Below are positions 1 to 8,234 of a stretch of 19,220 nt of DNA, in pieces. Made by a program: the position numbers and the translations under genes. Positions within the stretch are counted from its first letter, which is position 1. The number at the start of each line of letters is the position of its first letter. Source of the stretch: Mucilaginibacter sp. (GTDB taxonomy: Bacteria > Bacteroidota > Bacteroidia > Sphingobacteriales > Sphingobacteriaceae). The DNA is taken from NCBI GenBank assembly GCA_028288315.1, contig JAQBNY010000057.1, positions 1 through 19,220 on the forward strand, read 5' to 3'. Below the pieces are notes generated by a model. The model was not told the origin of the DNA. It made no database searches and saw only the letters and a program-made list of their open reading frames with translations.

Positions 1-1
1 T

Positions 2-424
2 AAGGTGGCAGGTTTTTTTGCTGTATTAGTACCAGTCGGTACTTTTAGTAATAATGGTTTTACCGCCAACTTTTCAAAAAGTACGGCATTCGGTTTGCCT
101 TTTGGACTTAATCTTTTAAAGAGCGACAATTTAGGTTTCAGTTTGGAAATTGTGCCGTTTATGTTATCACAAAACGGATCAACCAAAATGAATTATATGC
201 TTTTCCATCCCGGAGTTATGTTCCGTCTTCATAATGGTTTTACCATTACCCCAAGGCTCGCTTTTCAGACAGACGGCAGATACGGGGTCACTCCTGTATT
301 CAGTAAAATAATCATGAGTAAAAAGGATTATAATATCTACGTTTCATTAAGCGAACCGGCAAGGTTTGGCAATAACCTGCCTGGATCATATACTACAGCG
401 ATGCAATTAGGAATCAGTTTTTAG
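2..424 (+). CDS. Outer-membrane beta-barrel protein, C-terminal part (cut by window edge)
   Basis: The reading frame is open from base 2 with no stop upstream, so the gene begins outside the window and the GTG at base 5 is probably an internal Val codon. About 140 residues are visible. They alternate hydrophobic and polar stretches with many Gly, Asn and aromatic residues (for example FGLPFGLNLL, MLFHPGVMFRLHNGFTITPRL), as in transmembrane beta strands. The protein ends in GISF, and a terminal Phe is the usual C-terminal signature for Bam-mediated insertion of outer-membrane barrels. No family-specific motif was recognised, so substrate and role are unknown. A hairpin 26 bases behind the stop probably ends its transcript. 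Seen: strand pattern and terminal Phe. Inferred: outer-membrane location. Confidence 0.65.
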   Translation, partial: KVAGFFAVLVPVGTFSNNGFTANFSKSTAFGLPFGLNLLKSDNLGFSLEIVPFMLSQNGSTKMNYMLFHPGVMFRLHNGFTITPRLAFQTDGRYGVTPVFSKIIMSKKDYNIYVSLSEPARFGNNLPGSYTTAMQLGISF

Positions 425-450
425 CTATTTTCTTGTCTTTGGATTTTGAG

Positions 451-485
451 AACAATAGGCTGAATTAGTTATTCAGCCTATTGTT
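451..485 (+). terminator. Perfect 15-bp hairpin behind the barrel gene
   Basis: Arms at 451-465 (AACAATAGGCTGAAT) and 471-485 are exact reverse complements around a 5-base loop (TAGTT). It lies 26 bases after the stop at 422-424 and before the efflux operon. No long T-run follows, but the 3' arm itself ends in TATTGTT, so a factor-independent terminator is likely though not of the strongest kind. Confidence 0.6.
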
Positions 486-514
486 AATACCAGGCTTTAT
501 ACGGGCTGCCCTAA

Positions 515-534
515 GATTATTATATATAATAATC
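515..534. promoter_or_regulatory. 20-bp perfect AT-rich palindrome upstream of the efflux operon
   Basis: The half site GATTATTATA at 515-524 is followed directly by its exact reverse complement, with no spacer. It lies 155 bases before the adaptor start codon. A perfect dyad of this size is the sort of site bound by dimeric repressors such as TetR-family proteins, which often control RND operons, but no regulator gene is nearby. A second, weaker repeat (CTATTGC at 609-615, GCAATAG at 628-634) lies closer to the operon. The regulatory role is an inference. Confidence 0.3.
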
Positions 535-689
535 GCAGTTTTGACGGGCTTGGATGTGCTGTACCCAATACCTATTATAACACGAGGTAAAAGAATTGAT
601 ACAGATGGCTATTGCATCAATAAATAAGCAATAGTAACGCGGTAATTTACGTTTAAAAACTACCGATTGCTTTAATTGTATTTATACTT

Positions 690-1841
690 ATGAATCAACT
701 TAAAACCTTTTTATCACCCTTGCCGTTCCTGGCTTTGCTAATTTTATCTTCATGTGGTGGAGGCGGAGCAAAGACAACAAAAATACCCCTTAAAACCTAT
801 ACGGTGATGAAACTCACACCTAGGAAGGCCGAGATCAACGCAGATTATCCGGCATCTATATTAGGTATTCAAAACATCGAGATCAGGCCGAAAATTGACG
901 GATATGTTGAAAATATTTATGTTGATGAGGGAGCTTCAGTTACGCAGGGGCAATTGCTTTTTAGTATTAATGCGCCGCAATATGAGCAGGGTGTAAGAAC
1001 TGCCGAAGCCAATATTAAAATTGCAGTGGCTGATGTAAACGCTGCTCAAATGCAGGTTGACAAGGTGAAACCTATTGTAGAAAAGGATATTGTTAGTCCT
1101 TTTGAACTTAAATCGGCCCAATACACCCTGGAATCCAAACAGGCGGCCCTTGCACAGGCTAAGGCGGCACTTAATAACGCAAAAACAAACCTGAGTTACA
1201 CAAAGATTTATAGCCCTGCTAATGGTGTAATCGGCACGCTGCCTTATAAAATCGGCAGTCTGATTAGTAGCACTACAGTTAATCCATTAACCACTGTTTC
1301 AAATATTGCAAGTATTTATGCTTACTTCTCAATTAATGAGCGACAAGGCCTTGACTTTTTTTCGGCCGCCAAAGGGGGTACTATGCAGCAAAAATTGGCC
1401 ACGTTACCGCCGGTTATTTTGGTATTGGCTAATGGTACACAATTGTCAACCAAGGGGAAGGTAGAAACTGCAAGCGGACTCATCAACTCACAAACGGGTG
1501 CCATTAATATGAGAGCCACTTTCAAAAATCCGGGTGGTTTAGTACGCAGCGGAAGCAGTGCCATTGTACGTATTCCTACAACTATAGATACGGCCTTGCT
1601 GGTTCCTCAAAAATCAACTTATCAAATACAGGGTAAGTTATTTGTTTATGTAGTGGGCGCTGCAAATAAAGTAAAATCACAGGAGTTAAAGGTTCGTGCA
1701 AGTGCAGGACAGAATTATGTGGTTCAGCAAGGAGTTAAAGCCGGACAGATGATTGTTGTTGATGGTATAAGTTCTCTTCGTGAGGATTTGCAGATCAAAC
1801 CAAAAATATTGAGTCCAGAGGCCGTTTATAGCAATCTATAG
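690..1841 (+). CDS. RND efflux periplasmic adaptor lipoprotein (AcrA/MexA type)
   Basis: This is the membrane-fusion subunit that links the inner-membrane pump to the outer-membrane channel in a tripartite multidrug-type exporter. It has 383 residues, the usual length. The N-terminus has a lipoprotein signal with lipobox LSSC (Cys22), so it should be lipid-anchored. The first half of the lipoyl domain is seen around IEIRPKIDGYVENIYVDEG (~61-80). An Ala/Gln/Lys-rich alpha-helical hairpin follows (~105-168), then the second lipoyl half (TKIYSPANGVIG, ~170-181). Beta-barrel and membrane-proximal domains complete the C-terminal half. It is the first gene of an operon, 26 bases ahead of the pump gene. 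No Shine-Dalgarno sequence is evident, as is normal in Bacteroidota. The substrate cannot be read from the sequence. Confidence 0.93.
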   Translation: MNQLKTFLSPLPFLALLILSSCGGGGAKTTKIPLKTYTVMKLTPRKAEINADYPASILGIQNIEIRPKIDGYVENIYVDEGASVTQGQLLFSINAPQYEQGVRTAEANIKIAVADVNAAQMQVDKVKPIVEKDIVSPFELKSAQYTLESKQAALAQAKAALNNAKTNLSYTKIYSPANGVIGTLPYKIGSLISSTTVNPLTTVSNIASIYAYFSINERQGLDFFSAAKGGTMQQKLATLPPVILVLANGTQLSTKGKVETASGLINSQTGAINMRATFKNPGGLVRSGSSAIVRIPTTIDTALLVPQKSTYQIQGKLFVYVVGAANKVKSQELKVRASAGQNYVVQQGVKAGQMIVVDGISSLREDLQIKPKILSPEAVYSNL

Positions 1842-1867
1842 GTAGCTACATTTTTTATCTCCAGATT

Positions 1868-4800
1868 ATGTTAAAAAAATTTATCGAACGTCCTGTTCTT
1901 TCAACAGTCGTTTCCATTATCATAGTGACCTTGGGTTTAGTAGGATTGCTTACTCTGCCAATTTCTCAATACCCTAACATTGCACCTCCCACAGTCCAGG
2001 TGCAGGCTACCTATAGCGGGGCAAGTGCCGATGTGGTATTAAAAACCGTAGTTATCCCGCTGGAGCAACAAATTAATGGGGTTGAAAACATGGATTACCT
2101 TACCTCAACCGCAAATAATGATGGATCCGCGAATATTACAGTAAGTTTTAAAGTGGGCAGCGATCCAAATTTGGCAGCCATCAATGTGCAAAACGCGGTA
2201 TCGCGGGCATCTGCTTTATTACCGCAGGAAGTAACAAAAGCAGGCGTAACAGTACAAAAAAAGCAAACAAGCAGTTTAATAACGTATTCAGTTTATAGTG
2301 AAAACCCCGCTTATGATCAAACCTTTCTGCAAAATTACGCCGATATCAACATTCTTCCTGTTATAAAAAGGATTCAAGGTGTAGGAGACGCCACTTTAGC
2401 CAGTCAAATGGACTATTCGATGCGTATTTGGTTAAATACCCAGGTAATGGCCTCTTATGGGCTTATCCCGGCGGATATAACCGCTGCCTTGGCAGAACAG
2501 AATATACAGGCGGCCCCCGGGCAGTTTGGTGAAAGAGGGGGACAGGCATTTCAATATGTGATTAAATATCCGGGTACATTAAATGATACAACCCAGTTCG
2601 GCGATATTGTTATCCGTTCAAATGTACGAAGCAGGGTGCTCAGGCTACGCGACGTTGCCCGTATTGAACTTGGGGCGCTAAACTATTTTAATTCCACCCG
2701 TATGAATGGTCATTCGGCCATTTCCATGGATGTTTCGCAGGTTGCGGGCTCAAATGCGCACCAGGTTATCCAGGAAGCGGTTAAAGCCATGGAGGTTGCC
2801 TCTAAAAGCTTTCCAAAAGGAATAAAATATGTTGCATTACAAAATGCCGACGATTTTTTAATCGCCTCTATTGATAAAGTATTGCACACCTTATTGGAGG
2901 CTTTTATTTTGGTGTTCATTGTTGTGTTTATTTTTCTGCAGGACTTCCGATCAACTCTTATACCAGCTATTTCGGTGCCGGTAGCCATTATCGGTACCTT
3001 TTTCTTTTTAAACATCTTTGGCTTCACCATAAACCTGCTAACCTTGTTTGCCATTATTTTAGCTATAGGGATAGTTGTAGATGATGCCATTGTAGTGGTT
3101 GAAGCGGTACATGCCAAGCTGGATGCTGGGTATCATTCTGCAAGAGAAGCCAGCATTGATGCGCTAAGCGAAATTTCAGGGGCCATTATTTCAATAACGC
3201 TGGTGATGTCAGCGGTGTTTATACCGGTTAGCTTTATCGGTGGTTCTTCAGGTGTTTTCTATAAACAGTTTGGATTGACACTGGCTATCGCTATCATTCT
3301 TTCCGCTGTTAATGCGCTTACCTTAAGCCCGGCATTGTGCGCGCTTTTTTTGAAAGGACATGATAAGGAAAACAAAAAGTTAAACTTTATACAAAAGTTT
3401 TACCTGGCATTTAATACAGCCTTTGACCGTATGAGCAACCGTTATATAAAAGCGGTTACTTTTTTTAGTCGAAAAAAATGGATTCCCGTTTCTTTGCTTT
3501 TAGTGTTTGTAATATTGTTGTTTTTTATAGCTAAATCTACCCCTACAGGTTTTGTACCTAACGAGGATCTTGGTTCAATCAGCTGCAACATTAGCCTCCC
3601 GCCCGGCGCTTCGCTGGATAGAACAGATAAGGTAACACGTAAAATTGAAGCACTCGGCCGCACCATACCAGAAGTGAACAACATCCTCGCGGTTAATGGG
3701 CGTGGTCCGCTTTCTGGCAATGGCAATAATTACGGCATGGTAATTATGAGGTTGATCCCCTGGACGCAAAGAACAAGGGATATTCAGGTAATCATTAAAG
3801 AACTCACACAAAAGGCAGCCGCAATTACAGAAGCGGAAATTAAGTTTGTGGCTCCGCCAACTATACAAGGTTTTGGTGCCACCAACGGCTTTGCTTTCCA
3901 GTTGCAGGATAAAACGGGCGGAGACATTGCGCAGTTTTATAAAATAAGTCAGGATTTTTTATCGGCACTTACCGAGCACCCTGAAATACAGTTTGCAACA
4001 ACTTCATTTAATCCCAATTTCCCTCAATATTTAATGAATGTAAATGTGCCTAAAATTAAAGAGGCGGGCTTAAATGTTACTGATGTTACCGGCGCCATGC
4101 AAGGGTATTTTGGTGGGATATATGCCTCTAATATCACCCAATTTGGGCAGCAATATAGGGTTATGGTACAGGCTTCGCCAGAATACAGGGCGACACCGCA
4201 AAGCATGAATTCTGTATTTGTAAGAAATTCGTTAGGGGAGATGATTCCCGTTACTGAATTTGTGACATTGACACAAGATTACGGTCCGCAATCCATAACA
4301 CGCTTTAACCTTTTTAATTCCATTAATATCAACGGATCGCCAAATATGGGTTATAGCTCGGGGCAAGCCGTAGCTGCCATCCAGCAGGCTGCCGCACAGC
4401 AGTTGCCGCAAGGTTATGGGTATGAATATTCAGGCATAACACGGCAGGAACTCTCAGGCAACAGCCAAACCATTTACATTTTCCTGCTTTGTTTAGTATT
4501 TGTTTATCTGATATTAAGTGGGCAGTATGAAAGTTATATTTTACCACTGTCCATTATACTTACTATCCCAATTGGTATAGCAGGAGCTTTCATTTTCGCC
4601 TATTTGTTTGGCATAAACAATAATATTTATCTTCAGATAACTCTCATTATGCTCATTGGCCTCTTATCAAAAAATGCCATACTAATTGTTGAGTTTGCTA
4701 TAGAAAGACGTCGGGCCGGGATGAGCATTGTTGAAGCAGCATTAAGCGGGGCGCAAGCAAGGCTTCGCCCTATTTTAATGACATCGTTTGCATTCATTTT

Positions 4801-5041
4801 TGGGCTTATCCCGTTAATGGTGGCCACGGGTGCGGGAGCTAACGGTAATCGTTCTATTGGTACCGGTGCGGTAGGCGGCATGTTAATAGGTACCGTATTT
4901 GGGGTGTTTATTACACCTGTGTTGTTTATCCTGTTCCAAACCTTGCAGGAAAAGGTTAAAAAAGATAAAACAACTACTAAAATTTCGCCTTCTGCATCTG
5001 CAGATCATTCAAACACGATTCACCCGAATCCAATCAAATAA
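1868..5041 (+). CDS. RND efflux pump, inner-membrane transporter (HAE1/AcrB type)
   Basis: This proton-driven exporter subunit has 1057 residues, the normal size for hydrophobe/amphiphile efflux pumps. It starts with MLKKFIERPV, the typical cytoplasmic N-terminal helix before the first membrane segment, and shows the expected pattern of 12 transmembrane helices with two large periplasmic loops. The proton-relay residues are present: Asp405-Asp406 in IVVDDAIVVVE and Lys935 in LLSKNAILIVEFA, matching AcrB Asp407, Asp408 and Lys940. GFVPNEDLG near the start of the second porter half is also characteristic. The C-terminal tail is polar and Ser/Thr/His-rich. It lies between its adaptor and channel genes (gaps of 26 and 4 bases), so all three are surely co-transcribed. 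Drug or metabolite specificity cannot be predicted, but an HME metal pump is unlikely given the HAE1-like motifs. Confidence 0.95.
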   Translation: MLKKFIERPVLSTVVSIIIVTLGLVGLLTLPISQYPNIAPPTVQVQATYSGASADVVLKTVVIPLEQQINGVENMDYLTSTANNDGSANITVSFKVGSDPNLAAINVQNAVSRASALLPQEVTKAGVTVQKKQTSSLITYSVYSENPAYDQTFLQNYADINILPVIKRIQGVGDATLASQMDYSMRIWLNTQVMASYGLIPADITAALAEQNIQAAPGQFGERGGQAFQYVIKYPGTLNDTTQFGDIVIRSNVRSRVLRLRDVARIELGALNYFNSTRMNGHSAISMDVSQVAGSNAHQVIQEAVKAMEVASKSFPKGIKYVALQNADDFLIASIDKVLHTLLEAFILVFIVVFIFLQDFRSTLIPAISVPVAIIGTFFFLNIFGFTINLLTLFAIILAIGIVVDDAIVVVEAVHAKLDAGYHSAREASIDALSEISGAIISITLVMSAVFIPVSFIGGSSGVFYKQFGLTLAIAIILSAVNALTLSPALCALFLKGHDKENKKLNFIQKFYLAFNTAFDRMSNRYIKAVTFFSRKKWIPVSLLLVFVILLFFIAKSTPTGFVPNEDLGSISCNISLPPGASLDRTDKVTRKIEALGRTIPEVNNILAVNGRGPLSGNGNNYGMVIMRLIPWTQRTRDIQVIIKELTQKAAAITEAEIKFVAPPTIQGFGATNGFAFQLQDKTGGDIAQFYKISQDFLSALTEHPEIQFATTSFNPNFPQYLMNVNVPKIKEAGLNVTDVTGAMQGYFGGIYASNITQFGQQYRVMVQASPEYRATPQSMNSVFVRNSLGEMIPVTEFVTLTQDYGPQSITRFNLFNSININGSPNMGYSSGQAVAAIQQAAAQQLPQGYGYEYSGITRQELSGNSQTIYIFLLCLVFVYLILSGQYESYILPLSIILTIPIGIAGAFIFAYLFGINNNIYLQITLIMLIGLLSKNAILIVEFAIERRRAGMSIVEAALSGAQARLRPILMTSFAFIFGLIPLMVATGAGANGNRSIGTGAVGGMLIGTVFGVFITPVLFILFQTLQEKVKKDKTTTKISPSASADHSNTIHPNPIK

Positions 5042-5045
5042 CAGA

Positions 5046-6422
5046 ATGAAAAATATTATAAAAATAGGAGTACTTGCAGTTACGTTGGGCATGTTTGCTG
5101 CCTGTCATGTAACAAAGTCCTATAAAAAACCGGCACCCGTTAATACACAGTTATTCAGAGATTATACTAGTGCAGATACCAATTCCATTGCCAAACTGCA
5201 CTGGAACGAGATTTTTACAGACACGCTGCTGCAAAAATTGATTGCCGAGGGTATTAGTCATAATATTAACCTTCAAACGGCTTATTCTGTAACCAGACAG
5301 GCACAGGCTTATTATAATCAAAGTAAGCTGGCGTATTATCCTGGTATTGATGCAAATGCCGGCTTTACATCGTCGGGTTCTTCCAATGCTGCTGCTGCGA
5401 ATGTCAGCAATAGTCATCAGTATTCGACTGGACTAACAGCAAGCTGGGAAGCTGACATTTGGGGTAAATTAAAAAGTGCCAAAAAGGCTCAGTTGGCTTC
5501 TCTTTTACAATCATCAGCAAACGCCAGGGCTGTGCAAACTTCGTTGGTTGCTGATATTGCTAATAATTATTATTATCTGATGGCTTTAGATAGGCAATTG
5601 CTAATTACGGAACAAAGTGTGAAGAACTGGCAAACCACGGTGGATGTAATGAAGGATCTGAAAAATGCGGACGTTGTTACGGGTGCTGCTGTTGTACAAA
5701 GCGAGGCCAGTAAGTATGCCGTTAAAGTAACCATTCCAGATTTAAAACAGAGCATCTGGCAAACAGAAAACATCATCAATTTATTACTGGCCAGAGTTCC
5801 CGGCCCTGTTGCACGCGCTAAAATTGACGATCAAAAACCGATTACAATGCTAAACCTCGGTATCCCGGCTCAAATGCTGGCTAACAGGCCGGATGTTTTG
5901 GCAGCCGAATATGGTTTCAGAAATGCCTATGAACTAACCAATGTGGCCCGGACTTATTTTTATCCATCTCTTACCTTAACCGGCTCCGGTGGCTATTCTA
6001 GTTATGTATCTTTTTTCGGTGTAGGATCATTAGTAGGAAACCTGGCCGCAGGCTTAACACAACCTATTTTTAATAAGGGCGCCAATAAAACACGATTGCA
6101 GGTGGCTAAGGAACAACAACAACAGGCGCTTCTGAATTTTCAATACACCGTTTTAAGCGCGGGGCAGGATGTGTCGAACGCCCTGATGTCCTACCAAGCC
6201 GCGGGCGAAAAAGCCACTACCCGGGTTTCGCAGTTGGATAATCTGGAGAAATCTGTAGATTATACACAGCAACTGGTTCGTTACGGATCAGCAAATTATA
6301 CGGAGGTGCTTACGGCTCAACAAAGCTTATTGGCTGCACAATTAAATAGCGTTAATGACCGGCTGCAACAACTTCAGGCAATTGTCTATTTATATCGATC
6401 GCTTGGTGGCGGATGGCAGTAG
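5046..6422 (+). CDS. Outer-membrane efflux channel lipoprotein (OprM/NodT family)
   Basis: This is the TolC-like exit duct of the tripartite pump. The chosen start (ATG at 5046, 4 bases after the pump stop) gives 458 residues and a clear lipoprotein signal with lipobox FAAC (Cys20). The frame is open further upstream inside the pump gene, but that extension has no signal sequence and is rejected. Two OEP repeats are visible, each with a long helical stretch: one around 75-200 with LIAEGISHNINLQTAYSVTR, the other around 280-450 with IPAQMLANRPDVLAAEYGFR. The motif IPAQMLANRPDVLAAE is the well-known signature of this family. The end of the protein (LYRSLGGGWQ) is also the usual ending of NodT-type proteins. 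It is the third gene of the efflux operon. Confidence 0.94.
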   Translation: MKNIIKIGVLAVTLGMFAACHVTKSYKKPAPVNTQLFRDYTSADTNSIAKLHWNEIFTDTLLQKLIAEGISHNINLQTAYSVTRQAQAYYNQSKLAYYPGIDANAGFTSSGSSNAAAANVSNSHQYSTGLTASWEADIWGKLKSAKKAQLASLLQSSANARAVQTSLVADIANNYYYLMALDRQLLITEQSVKNWQTTVDVMKDLKNADVVTGAAVVQSEASKYAVKVTIPDLKQSIWQTENIINLLLARVPGPVARAKIDDQKPITMLNLGIPAQMLANRPDVLAAEYGFRNAYELTNVARTYFYPSLTLTGSGGYSSYVSFFGVGSLVGNLAAGLTQPIFNKGANKTRLQVAKEQQQQALLNFQYTVLSAGQDVSNALMSYQAAGEKATTRVSQLDNLEKSVDYTQQLVRYGSANYTEVLTAQQSLLAAQLNSVNDRLQQLQAIVYLYRSLGGGWQ

Positions 6423-6560
6423 AAATTGCTGACTAGCCCTTATGCTTTGTGAAACCCTTAAGCACAATCGTTAAATAAAGTTAAAACCGCTCTTTAATAA
6501 TAATACCTATTTGCTTTTCAACGTCTATTTAGCATATCAATAATTGAAAAACGCACAACA

Positions 6561-6803
6561 ATGAAATATAAGATCAATTTAGCGGATGGAACAGCACAAT
6601 TAGTTCAAATCTCTAGTGCTTACTTTAAGTCATGGCAGGTCTGGAAAGTAAAATTTAATGATGGAAGAAGGGTAATGCTATTTAAACTGGGAAGTGAGTG
6701 GATGCAGCGAAACGAAGACTTTTTGGAGGCACATGTTGTATATGCAATAGGAGCATGTATTGACAGGATAATTTTAAAAAGAAGTTCCCTGAGTTTTAAA
6801 TAA
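6561..6803 (+). CDS. Small hypothetical protein, 80 residues
   Basis: This is a short standalone gene with its own ATG, 138 bases behind the efflux operon. The product reads like a compact soluble fold: several predicted beta strands with WKVKFNDGRRVMLFK in the centre, then a short acidic and aromatic stretch (WMQRNEDFLEAH) and a C-terminal helix ending in basic residues. There is no signal peptide or membrane segment. Its balanced amino-acid composition, with charged and aromatic residues at plausible places, suggests a real gene rather than chance, but no domain was recognised and no function is proposed. The stop codon is only a few bases from the tRNA-like remnant on the other strand. Confidence 0.55.
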   Translation: MKYKINLADGTAQLVQISSAYFKSWQVWKVKFNDGRRVMLFKLGSEWMQRNEDFLEAHVVYAIGACIDRIILKRSSLSFK

Positions 6804-6808
6804 TCAGC

Positions 6809-6850
6809 CGGGCTCGATAAGATTCGAACTCAAGACCCTGATTATCAAAA
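6809..6850 (-). pseudogene. 3' fragment of a tRNA gene (possible integration scar)
   Basis: Read on the minus strand, a stretch fits the 3' part of a tRNA. An anticodon-loop-like segment TTGATAA (Ile-GAT-like) comes first, then TCAGG as 3' anticodon stem, then a short variable region. TTGAG / TTCGAAT / CTTAT follows as T stem, T loop and T stem (one mismatch and one G-T pair), then CGAGCCC as 3' acceptor strand and a G in the discriminator place. No matching 5' acceptor GGGCTCG, D arm or 5' anticodon stem exists in the following 125 bases, so the gene is incomplete. The variable region is shorter than normal, so decay is likely. Amino-acid identity is uncertain. Confidence 0.45.
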
Positions 6851-6975
6851 GAAAGATTTATTATATTTGAATAGGCAATAATTTGGTTAACTAAGATTTG
6901 TGTCAATACAACAGAACATGTTATCCATAATATCCCAGAAAGAAAATACGGTTGAGATATTAAACCAATAAAAAA

Positions 6976-7755
6976 ATGAAACAAAATATATCCCTGATCC
7001 TTTTGATCAGCTTGATCCTGCCTTCAGTTGCTTTGGCGCAAGGCATCAGCGTTAATTACACCGATGGGACAACCAAGCTTACCGGCTACTTTGTTAAGGC
7101 AAAAAACCGTGGCATGAATAAGGCACCCGGAGTGGTGGTGCTTCACCAATGGATGGGGCTAACCGCGCATGAGAAAAAATCGGCGGTTAAATTGGCGGCG
7201 TTAGGGTATAATGCCCTTGCTGCTGATGTTTACGGAGCTGGTGAGTTGCCAAAAGATACTAAAGATGCAGGTGAAAAGGCTGGGTATTACAAAACGAATT
7301 ACCAGGTCTATCAGTCAAGAATTAAAGCAGCTATTGCCGAACTTATTAAACAGGGGGCTGACCCATCACGGATCGCCGTAATTGGTTACTGCTTCGGCGG
7401 GACCGGAGCTATCGAGGCTGCCCGCGCAGGTATGCCGGTAAAGGGAGTAGTTTCTTTCCATGGCGGGCTGGGAAAAGCCGAAACACGGCCCAATACACCA
7501 ATCAAAACAAAAGTGTTGGTGCTGCATGGTGCTGACGATCCGTTTGAATCGGAAACCGAGATCAAAAAGTTCCAACAGGAAATGCGTGAAGGAAAAGCCG
7601 ACTGGCAGATGGTTTATTTCGCCAATGCGGTGCACGCATTTACTCAAGTTGAAGCGGGCAACGACAATTCTAAAGGTGCCGCGTATAATGAAGCCGCTGC
7701 CCGTCGTTCATGGGAATATATGAAGCTCTTTCTGTCTGAGATCTTTGTGAAATAA
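6976..7755 (+). CDS. Secreted dienelactone hydrolase family protein
   Basis: This alpha/beta-hydrolase of the dienelactone hydrolase family has 259 residues. The first ~21 form a signal peptide (hydrophobic core ILLISLILPSVA, cleavage near ALAQG), so it should act in the periplasm or outside. The catalytic triad can be placed: nucleophile Cys139 in GYCFGG, acid Asp187 or Asp188 in HGADDPF, and His220 in VHAF. Cys rather than Ser at the nucleophile is typical of this family. The oxyanion-side strand VVVLHQWMGL (~48-57) is also conserved. True dienelactone hydrolases are cytoplasmic enzymes of chlorocatechol breakdown. A secreted copy outside any aromatic pathway more likely acts on other esters or lactones, so the true substrate is unknown. 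It appears to be a single-gene unit. Confidence 0.88.
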   Translation: MKQNISLILLISLILPSVALAQGISVNYTDGTTKLTGYFVKAKNRGMNKAPGVVVLHQWMGLTAHEKKSAVKLAALGYNALAADVYGAGELPKDTKDAGEKAGYYKTNYQVYQSRIKAAIAELIKQGADPSRIAVIGYCFGGTGAIEAARAGMPVKGVVSFHGGLGKAETRPNTPIKTKVLVLHGADDPFESETEIKKFQQEMREGKADWQMVYFANAVHAFTQVEAGNDNSKGAAYNEAAARRSWEYMKLFLSEIFVK

Positions 7756-8234
7756 AAACTACATTTAATCTGAACGGATTGCAGCGAATCAGGCTGGTTT
7801 ATTTAATCTGCCTATAGTATAAACAGGTATATGCTGCCGTACTTCTACAAGTGATTAACTTGGATTATAATAGCAAATCCGGTTACTTGATGGCCCTGTT
7901 TCATCATTATTTATTACTTGCATTTCGTTGTTCCAGTCCTTTATTTTTGGTAGTGCCAATAAATAAAGGGCCGGAAATTAAGAGCAATTCCACTGCTAAT
8001 ATCTCTCAAATTGAATTACTGAACGAAGTTATCCCGGCAAGACGTTTGGGTACCCCAAACATCGCTTGCTCGAAACGGCGGTTTGCAAAAGTGGCTTTTT
8101 TTGCGAAGTTTATCATTTTCATGATTTTATTTTTAACTATTTTATTAAAATATTAAAAATCAGTTAATTAAAAATAGTATAATGTAAATTCACTATCTTG
8201 TATAAAATATAAAATTTAAACCCCACTATTTTAT
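7756..8234. other. 479-base gap with long imperfect hairpin; no convincing gene
   Basis: The gap lies between the dienelactone hydrolase and the TonB-dependent receptor. Its most prominent element is the hairpin at 7931-7976 (listed separately). A 101-codon frame on the plus strand (7851-8156) and a shorter frame on the minus strand both cross the gap, but neither resembles a known protein. The last 100 bases (8131-8234) are extremely AT-rich and should hold the promoter of the receptor gene. TATCTTG near 8192 is close to the Bacteroidota -7 consensus TAnnTTTG, but no good -33 element pairs with it. Confidence 0.5.
7931..7976. repeat. Long imperfect inverted repeat (hairpin)
   Basis: Left arm 7931-7950 pairs with right arm 7956-7976 around the loop TAGTG. 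The inner part (CCTTTATTT-TTGG against CCAATAAATAAAGG) is perfect apart from one bulged base. The outer part (TTCCAGTCC against GGGCCGGAA) continues the pairing with one mismatch and one G-T pair, giving about 21 paired positions. It could be a terminator for the gene upstream, an end or core of a small mobile repeat, or a structured RNA. Confidence 0.5.

Noticed and set aside
4899..5045. Upstream extension of the outer-membrane channel frame into the pump gene (49 extra codons)
   Set aside because: It overlaps the pump coding region and is rich in Cys, Lys and Arg without a signal sequence. The ATG at 5046 gives a proper lipoprotein signal and a 4-base gap.
7851..8156. 101-codon plus-strand frame between the dienelactone hydrolase and the receptor
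   Set aside because: No recognisable domain, poor amino-acid pattern, and it reads straight through the long hairpin. The opposite strand is also partly open, so neither frame is convincing as a gene.
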